Positions 58,372 through 64,000 of a stretch of DNA of 64,000 nt are shown in pieces (positions within the stretch are counted from its first letter, which is position 1; every line of letters starts with the position of its first letter). The stretch is taken from assembly GCF_018860425.1 (NCBI RefSeq), contig NZ_JAHKPI010000020.1, positions 372,001 to 436,000 of the forward strand. The letters run 5' to 3'. The DNA is from Marinobacter sp. F3R08. Its GTDB lineage: Bacteria; Pseudomonadota; Gammaproteobacteria; Pseudomonadales; Oleiphilaceae. The notes under the pieces are model-generated. The model had not been told where the DNA came from, did not search any database, and saw nothing but the letters and a program-made list of their open reading frames with translations. The translations under genes and the position numbers were made by a program.

Positions 58372-59902
58372 TACCCTGCTCTGGCTGCTTGTTACGGTGA
58401 TGGCCGTACGGCTTGGCCTGACGGCCATATTGCCCCTGGCCGACACCACAGAACCCCGCTACGCAGAAATAGCCCGCATCATGGCCGAAACCGGCGACTG
58501 GATAACACCCTGGTTTGATTACGGCGTGCCATTCTGGGGCAAGCCACCACTGTCGTTCTGGGCGCAGGCAATGTCCTTCAGGTTGCTCGGCGTGACTGAA
58601 TTTGCCGGCAGGCTGCCCTCCTGGCTGGCCAGCGTTGTCACCGTGTTTCTGGTCTATAAGCTGCGTCGCTACCTGCACCCCGATCGCGGCAGTGAGGCAT
58701 CCAGAATATCCGGGCTCTGGGCGGCTCTGATCTATGCGACCACTGCCCTCGGATTTCTGACTGCTGGCACCATCATGACCGATTCGTTCCTCGCCCTGGG
58801 TTGCACCCTGGTGCTGACCAGCCTGATTGTCCGCCTCCAGGGCGGCCCGGAACTGTGGGGCTGGCTGTTTTTCGTGGGCCTTGCCATTGGCCTGCTTGCC
58901 AAAGGCCCGCTGGCCCTGGTGCTGACCGGGCTACCGGTATCTCTCTGGGTTGTCCTCACCCGGCGCTGGCTAACCCTCTGGCAGTTACTGCCCTGGTTGC
59001 GCGGGTCCCTTCTGACCCTTGCTATTGCCGTTCCCTGGTATGTCCTGGCCGAGCTGAAAACACCCGGCTTTCTAGATTACTTTATCGTGGGAGAGCACAT
59101 CAAACGGTTTCTGGTCAGTAGCTGGCAAGGCGATCTGTATGGCAACGCCCACGAGTTCACCCGGGGCACCATCTGGCTGTACCTGATCGCGGCCAGTTTT
59201 CCATGGGGCCTGATCGCCATTGCCGCATTCGCAAGGAACCGCTGGCACAAACGCACCCCACAGCACCAATGGCAACCTCGGGAAAAAGGCGTTGGTGGAC
59301 TGGTTCTGGCGTCCGCGCTGAGTCCGGCCCTCTTTTTTACACTGTCGGGCAATATTCTCTGGACCTATGTGCTTCCGGGTCTACCGTTTCTCGCGGTACT
59401 GGTATCGAGCCTCTGGCCCGATGGGTTCACCCGGCCAGTGCCGGCTTCGGCTCTTGCCGCTGTCTTGGTGATACCCATGACAGGAACCGCTGCCGGTGGC
59501 TGGATTGCCATTCACCCTGAGCAACTGAAAACCGAACGGGATCTGGTGGCCAGGGTCGATCAACTCCCCGGCATGACGGCACACAACCTTGTGTATCTGG
59601 ACAAAGCACCCTACTCAGCGCGCTTCTATAGCCAGGGCGAAGTCCATGCCATTGATGAGGCCGTCGTTATCCATCGACTGGAGAAGGGAATCCTGCCAGA
59701 ACCCATGGCACTGGCGGTAGCGAAGGGCAATAAACCGATGCTCCGGCGGCTGGAAGCCCTGACCGCACCCATCGAAGAAAACCGGCGCTATCGCCTTTTC
59801 CTGCTGAAAACCCTGCCTGAAAGCACCGCCCACACCTCGGATCGAAAAAGCAAAACCGGCGGTATCGATTACAATGCAACCAACGACCGACCATTGAGCT
59901 GA
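58355..59902 (+). CDS. ArnT-like GT39 lipid glycosyltransferase
   Basis: 515 residues from ATG 58355. Around 12 membrane helices. The first periplasmic loop TTEPRYAEIARIMAETGDWITPWFDYG with its acidic pair and PFWGKPPLSFWAQA are the ArnT/PMT signatures. It takes a sugar from an undecaprenyl donor and adds it to lipid A or another surface acceptor on the periplasmic side. The three genes gtrA, GT2 and GT39 form one export-and-transfer unit. Confidence 0.87.
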   Translation: MTRNINTLLWLLVTVMAVRLGLTAILPLADTTEPRYAEIARIMAETGDWITPWFDYGVPFWGKPPLSFWAQAMSFRLLGVTEFAGRLPSWLASVVTVFLVYKLRRYLHPDRGSEASRISGLWAALIYATTALGFLTAGTIMTDSFLALGCTLVLTSLIVRLQGGPELWGWLFFVGLAIGLLAKGPLALVLTGLPVSLWVVLTRRWLTLWQLLPWLRGSLLTLAIAVPWYVLAELKTPGFLDYFIVGEHIKRFLVSSWQGDLYGNAHEFTRGTIWLYLIAASFPWGLIAIAAFARNRWHKRTPQHQWQPREKGVGGLVLASALSPALFFTLSGNILWTYVLPGLPFLAVLVSSLWPDGFTRPVPASALAAVLVIPMTGTAAGGWIAIHPEQLKTERDLVARVDQLPGMTAHNLVYLDKAPYSARFYSQGEVHAIDEAVVIHRLEKGILPEPMALAVAKGNKPMLRRLEALTAPIEENRRYRLFLLKTLPESTAHTSDRKSKTGGIDYNATNDRPLS

Positions 59903-59924
59903 AAACCAACCGGATTCCTGCTAG

Positions 59925-60608
59925 ATGCGAATACTACTGGTAGAAGATGACCATCACCTGGCCAACACCATGCTGGGCATGCTGCGCGACGAGCAGAATA
60001 CCGTCGACTGGCTGGATGACGGACAACAGGCCCTGAACGCCCTGCTCAACGACAGCTTTGAACTGGCCATTCTGGATCTGACACTGCCCAGGGTGGACGG
60101 TCTGGATATCGTTAAAAAGGTCCGCAACGAGGGTGTCGAAACGCCGGTTATCATCCTCACCGCTCGCGCAGATCTGGATGAAAAACTGCAGGGGCTGAAT
60201 GCTGGAGCGGACGATTATCTGACCAAACCCTTCGCCATGGCAGAACTGAAGGCCCGGATCCGGGCCGTTACCCGACGCGGCTCCAACGTCCGGACCGCCG
60301 GTCTGCAAGTCGGCAGGCTGATACTGGATCCAGACTCAGGCAAGCTTCAGGTGGGCACCACCACCACGGCCCTCCCACGCAGTGAATTCCAGATCCTGCA
60401 TTACCTGATGCGCCATCCCGACCAGGTCGCGACACGGCGCCGACTGGAAGAGCAGCTATACGGCTGGGAACAGGGCGCCGAGAGCAATGCGCTTGAGGTG
60501 CATGTGCATCACTTGCGGCGGCGTGTCGGCAAGCAAACCATTCGCACGGTTCGCGGGGTCGGTTACATGCTCGACAGTAACGCGGCTGCGGAGGCTTCCC
60601 CGGAATGA
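59925..60608 (+). CDS. PmrA/QseB-type OmpR-family response regulator
   Basis: 227 residues. Receiver with EDD pocket, Asp51 and Lys101; winged-helix DNA-binding domain in the C-terminal half (LPRSEFQILHYLMRHPDQVATRRRLEEQLY, ESNALEVHVHHLRRRVG). The subgroup recognises direct repeats of CTTAAG type, three of which stand at 56.8 kb. It overlaps the kinase gene by four bases. Confidence 0.9.
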   Translation: MRILLVEDDHHLANTMLGMLRDEQNTVDWLDDGQQALNALLNDSFELAILDLTLPRVDGLDIVKKVRNEGVETPVIILTARADLDEKLQGLNAGADDYLTKPFAMAELKARIRAVTRRGSNVRTAGLQVGRLILDPDSGKLQVGTTTTALPRSEFQILHYLMRHPDQVATRRRLEEQLYGWEQGAESNALEVHVHHLRRRVGKQTIRTVRGVGYMLDSNAAAEASPE

Positions 60609-62017
60609 GCCTGACCCGCAAACTGATCCTGCTGATCACCAGTACCGTCTTTTTTATCACCCTGATTGCAGCCGGCTGGGGCTTCTTCGTCAGCGACCAT
60701 CAGCTGGAAGAAGTTTTTGATGCCGAGCTCGCCCAGAGCACCCGCATTGTCCAGGGGCTGGTTGAACACCTTTCTTCTACCCAGTCTACCGACCAGTTGT
60801 CCCACACCCTCGCAAAAACCCTGCAACTTCCGGAGAGCGCCTACCAGGGAGATGAAGAGGAAGACGAAATTCTGCCGGGCGGAGCAGGCCACAAATACGA
60901 ACGCAAGATTGCCTTTGAGGTCTGGTCACCTGACAGGGAGCCGATTCTGGACACCCTCAGGGCCAATGATTCGCAAGGACTGGAGCCGGGGTTCGGCTGG
61001 CAGGAAGTAACGGGTTTTCAATGGCGAACCTTTACCCTCCGGGATCCCGCGACCGGCTTCTGGATTCGCACTGCCCAGCGTGAGGATGTCAGGGACGAAC
61101 TCAGCCAGGAAATTGCATTGGGCAACGTACTGCCCTTCCTGGTCGTACTTCCTCTGCTCGCAATTGCCGTGCTTGTATCCATACAGGTTGGCTTCCAGCC
61201 CCTGAGGAAACTTGAGAATCCGGTTCGCAACATGGCACCGGAAAACATCCACCCCCTGGACGACCGCCAGGCACCGAAGGAGGTCGCCGGGCTGGTGCAG
61301 GCAGTGAATGGTCTGCTCAGGCGCCTCAACCAGGCCCTGGAGCGGGAACGTCGCTTCTCTGCAGACGCCGCTCATGAACTCCGAACCCCTCTGACGGCAC
61401 TCCGCCTGAATCTGGAAAAAGTCTGCGAGGACAACCCGGAGCAGTACGAGGATCTGATCCGATCCGTCGATCGCATGGTGCATCTGGTGGAGCAGATGTT
61501 ATTGCTGAACCGGGTCGATTCCGGTGCCGATTTCACGCCCGAATACCACAACCTGTCAGCAATTGTGGAGCAGAGCATCGCCGACGTGGCACCACTGGCC
61601 CTGAAAAAGGACATTGAGCCTGTCCTCCAGGACGATGCCCGACAAGCCCTTGTGTGTTGCCACAGTGCTCTGATCAACACCCTGATGCGATCATTGCTGG
61701 CCAATGCCATCCAGTACAGCCCGGACCATACAGCCATTGAAACCCGCCTCACGCCCTCTGGAGAGGGGTACCACATCACTGTCTGCGACCAGGGGCCGGG
61801 CATTCCTGCCGGGGAGCGGGAACGGGCACTGAGCCGTTTTGTGCGTCTGGATCAGCGCCTCGGTGGTGGTGCGGGCCTGGGCCTTGCCATTGCCCGGAGA
61901 ATTGCCGAGCTGCATGGTGGTCAGCTTACTCTGGGAGAACGACCGGATGGCCAATCCGGGCTGTGTGTCAGTATCTGGCTTCCGGCTCGCCCTGCTTCAC
62001 AGCACAGGCAGGCCTAG
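60605..62017 (+). CDS. PmrB/QseC-type sensor histidine kinase
   Basis: 470 residues. Membrane helices ~7-29 and ~173-195 enclose a periplasmic domain containing an acidic run (GDEEEDE, 82-88) that includes an ExxE, the Fe3+-binding motif described in PmrB. HAMP-like linker, then the H-box FSADAAHELRTPLTAL (His257) and ATPase boxes DQGPGIPAGE and GAGLGLAIA. It phosphorylates the adjacent regulator in response to envelope cations or acid; the ligand is inferred. Confidence 0.9.
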   Translation: MSLTRKLILLITSTVFFITLIAAGWGFFVSDHQLEEVFDAELAQSTRIVQGLVEHLSSTQSTDQLSHTLAKTLQLPESAYQGDEEEDEILPGGAGHKYERKIAFEVWSPDREPILDTLRANDSQGLEPGFGWQEVTGFQWRTFTLRDPATGFWIRTAQREDVRDELSQEIALGNVLPFLVVLPLLAIAVLVSIQVGFQPLRKLENPVRNMAPENIHPLDDRQAPKEVAGLVQAVNGLLRRLNQALERERRFSADAAHELRTPLTALRLNLEKVCEDNPEQYEDLIRSVDRMVHLVEQMLLLNRVDSGADFTPEYHNLSAIVEQSIADVAPLALKKDIEPVLQDDARQALVCCHSALINTLMRSLLANAIQYSPDHTAIETRLTPSGEGYHITVCDQGPGIPAGERERALSRFVRLDQRLGGGAGLGLAIARRIAELHGGQLTLGERPDGQSGLCVSIWLPARPASQHRQA

Positions 62018-62158
62018 ACCTCAAAAGCAGTGACAAGGTTACCTCAACGCGATTGAGTTGTAGTCCTTTAACAGGGAAAATAGACATCCCTTGGGAGGAG
62101 CCCATCGGAATCGCTATTTTCAGGAACCAGTCAGGGACGTTAGCAAGAACGAAACGCC

Positions 62159-62389
62159 ATGAAAAAACAGGAAATTAAAGCACTCAGGGAAGACAACCGT
62201 GTTGACTCCGTAAAGATCGTGCGATCCCCTTCCGATGCGAGCAAGTGGGTTGTGCTCTTCAAAGAGATAGACGGGAAGAGTTTTTTCCTGGTCTCCGACG
62301 ATGACCAGGTGTGCAGTTACCTGACGCTGGATACAGCCGTCGAGACCCTGGATTCGCTGGGATTTGCACGAGCGGAAGTGCTGTTCTGA
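62159..62389 (+). CDS. Small conserved-looking hypothetical protein
   Basis: 76 residues, soluble and charged: MKKQEIKALREDNRVDSVKI then WVVLFKEIDGKSFFLVSDDD, and an alpha-helical ending. It resembles a short alpha/beta protein with no known motif, and I do not recognise the family. No strong ribosome site lies before the ATG; a GGAGGAG 60 bases upstream is too far to serve. It sits between two two-component systems in a 380-base gap that otherwise shows nothing. Confidence 0.7.
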   Translation: MKKQEIKALREDNRVDSVKIVRSPSDASKWVVLFKEIDGKSFFLVSDDDQVCSYLTLDTAVETLDSLGFARAEVLF

Positions 62390-62395
62390 CAGGCC

Positions 62396-63826
62396 CTATC
62401 CGGTTTTGATCAGGGTCACCGACACCTGCAATCCGCGACCTTCCGGACCGGCAGCAAGACGAATGTCGCCGCCCATGCTTCGAATCAGCGTGCGAGCGAT
62501 CGCCAGGCCGAGACCAGCGCCGCCGGTATCACGGCTGCGGGATTGTTCCAGTCGGTAGAAGGGTTCGAAAACCCGGTCCCGTTCGCTTTCGGGAATACCC
62601 GGCCCCTGGTCGACGATGGTGATCACTGCTTCTTTGTCTGTGGTTTCCAGTTTCACCTCCGCCTGCACACCGTAATTGACCGCATTCTCGATGAGATTCC
62701 GCAGAGCGCGTTTGACGGCTTCCGGCTGCCCCTGCAGAACGCATCTCGGACTGTCATTGCAGTGCACCGCCAGCCCCATTTCCTGCAGATCTCCGCAAAG
62801 ACTGTCCAGCAGGGTGGCCAGATCATAGCGACGGTGCTGTTCGGTAGTACTGCCCCGGATGAAATCAAGGGTGGCTTCGGCCAGGTGCTGCATCTCTCTG
62901 AGCGAATCGAGTAGACGGTCCCTGTCCTCGCCTTCAGGCAGCATTTCCACCCGCAACCGCATGGAGGTGATAGGGGTTCTGAGGTCATGGGCCAGGGCCG
63001 CCAGCAGCCGGGCACGGTCTTCCTGGGCCCGGCCAACCTGGTCCTGCATCTGGTTGAAGGCGCGGGTGACTTCGCGAACATCCTCCGGCCCCTTTTCCGG
63101 TATCCAGACTTTTTCACCCCGCCCAAAGGCAAGAGCCGCACGGCTCAACTCACTCATCGGGCGCATGATTCGACGGATTGCCAGCAATAACGTCAACATC
63201 AGCAGCACGGCGGTAATACCCACACTGGTCAGCGTGGCCTTCAGCCACAACCATGAGGGCGCTGGGGGCTGAGCCCAGGCGTTAAACCACTGCCCGGAAG
63301 ACAGTTCCAGAGAAACCCCCAGAACCGGTGGGCAGTCATGGCGGTCGTCCCGATGCTCATCGTCGTCACGGTGTTCCTCATCCTCGTGACGTTCATCATC
63401 TGCATCGTGGTGTCGCTCATGGTCCCGGCGGTTATCGTGATCCAGCTCCCGATCCGGCAGGCAGTCGCCTGCCCCAGAGCCCATGGCGGTTCTCACCTGC
63501 TCCGGAGGCAGGCCGAGCTCCTCAGCCAGCCGGCGTGTCATGCCGAAGGCCCGGTCTTCAGACAGGTAGGGTAAAGCATCAATAGAAAGCCGAAGGGTGG
63601 CACTGGAAAGCGCCCGCAGGATGCGCTGCTGGCGTTCGGGATCGGTGGTATCTGCCAGAGTATAACCATCGGCCACCCTCTGAAGTTCGTGCTCAAGGCT
63701 GGCACTGCGCAAGGCTCCCTGGCGCTCGCCCGCCAGGATGAAGATGGTGATGATCTGTGCCAGCAACAACACCAGAATCAGCAACAGCGCCAATTGTCCG
63801 CCGGCTCGCCGGGGCCAGAGCCTCAT
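62396..63826 (-). CDS. Sensor histidine kinase with His/Asp-rich periplasmic loop
   Basis: 476 residues from ATG 63826, overlapping the regulator stop as ATGA. First helix ~11-32; second ~194-217. Between them the sensor holds a stretch (126-164) with eight His and about 20 Asp/Glu, bracketed by Cys122 and Cys165, that looks like a metal-binding loop closed by a disulfide. HAMP (~218-270), H-box ALAHDLRTPITSM (His280), DQGPGIPESE and GAGLGLAIA. It pairs with the partial OmpR-type regulator upstream. Confidence 0.9.
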   Translation of the reverse strand: MRLWPRRAGGQLALLLILVLLLAQIITIFILAGERQGALRSASLEHELQRVADGYTLADTTDPERQQRILRALSSATLRLSIDALPYLSEDRAFGMTRRLAEELGLPPEQVRTAMGSGAGDCLPDRELDHDNRRDHERHHDADDERHEDEEHRDDDEHRDDRHDCPPVLGVSLELSSGQWFNAWAQPPAPSWLWLKATLTSVGITAVLLMLTLLLAIRRIMRPMSELSRAALAFGRGEKVWIPEKGPEDVREVTRAFNQMQDQVGRAQEDRARLLAALAHDLRTPITSMRLRVEMLPEGEDRDRLLDSLREMQHLAEATLDFIRGSTTEQHRRYDLATLLDSLCGDLQEMGLAVHCNDSPRCVLQGQPEAVKRALRNLIENAVNYGVQAEVKLETTDKEAVITIVDQGPGIPESERDRVFEPFYRLEQSRSRDTGGAGLGLAIARTLIRSMGGDIRLAAGPEGRGLQVSVTLIKTG

Positions 63827-64000
63827 TGCTCTGCCCCCTCGACCGATGCAATCCACTGGTAGCCACCACCCCAGATAGTCTTGATCAGCCTGGGACTGCG
63901 GGCATCCGGATCAATCTTGCGGCGCAAGCGACTTACGTGGTTGTCGATACTGCGGTCAAAGGCATCCGCTTCTCTGCCAAGCGTCAGATCCATGAGTTGA
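63823..64000 (-). CDS. OmpR-family response regulator (only C-terminus in window)
   Basis: The last ~58 residues are readable: a winged-helix DNA-binding end with FDRSIDNHVSRLRRKID, PRLIKTIWGGGYQWIA and a terminal SVEGAEQ. The frame runs off the right edge. It overlaps the His-rich kinase gene by four bases, forming a cognate two-component pair. The receiver domain lies outside the window. Confidence 0.88.
   Translation of the reverse strand, partial: QLMDLTLGREADAFDRSIDNHVSRLRRKIDPDARSPRLIKTIWGGGYQWIASVEGAEQ

Overview
The window is a dense, high-GC stretch of gammaproteobacterial chromosome. It has almost no free space, many 1-17 bp overlaps between genes, and no rRNA, tRNA, CRISPR array, phage or insertion sequence that I can see. 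The gene mix (Na+-type PomAB stator, RegBA redox system, arginine deiminase operon, TRAP receptor, cryptochrome DASH, DUF6231, several GGDEF/EAL/HD-GYP proteins) fits a marine Marinobacter or close relative. That assignment rests on recalled gene content, not on a search.

Layout. 1-2.8 kb: polyamine-type ABC genes (potB cut by the window edge, potA) and a lone TRAP receptor. 3-12.8 kb: signalling (Hpt-REC-REC, Cache chemoreceptor, HD-GYP, GAF-PAS-GGDEF-EAL) mixed with small housekeeping proteins. 12.9-15.8 kb: an overlapping trio in which an RNase J-like protein lies between two periplasmic binding-protein-like proteins. 16-18.6 kb: a DJ-1 protein and a MotA/ExbB-like plus coiled-coil OmpA pair. 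18.6-25.7 kb: panE, glutathione-dependent formaldehyde dehydrogenase, and a cryptochrome DASH / DUF6231 / RetSat-like / DTW run. 25.8-27.5 kb: pomAB. 27.5-29 kb: an ammonium transporter behind a sigma-54 promoter with two NtrC-like sites. 29-37.4 kb: an AttH/FtsX/ATPase exporter and an RND pump with its adaptor. 38.2-45 kb: the arcC-arcB-arcA-yfcC arginine deiminase operon behind an FNR/Anr-type promoter, divergent from regBA. 45-52.4 kb: two more c-di-GMP proteins, a CbiM-like protein, and a persulfide dioxygenase-like plus SulP pair.

52.5-63.8 kb is the most unusual part. A tightly overlapping minus-strand operon encodes a thermostable-hemolysin family protein (related to acyltransferases), an AMP-forming ligase fused in frame to a heme-oxygenase-like diiron oxidase domain, a short-chain dehydrogenase and a TPR-like secreted protein. 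It diverges from gtrA-GT2-GT39 glycosyltransferase genes, followed by a PmrA/PmrB-like two-component system. The shared intergenic region carries three evenly spaced CTTAAG-N5-CTTAAG direct repeats, the form of a PmrA box. The simplest reading is an envelope-stress regulon driving glycan addition on one side and an undescribed acyl or small-molecule pathway on the other. A second histidine kinase at the right edge has a long His/Asp-rich periplasmic loop bracketed by two cysteines and looks like a metal sensor.
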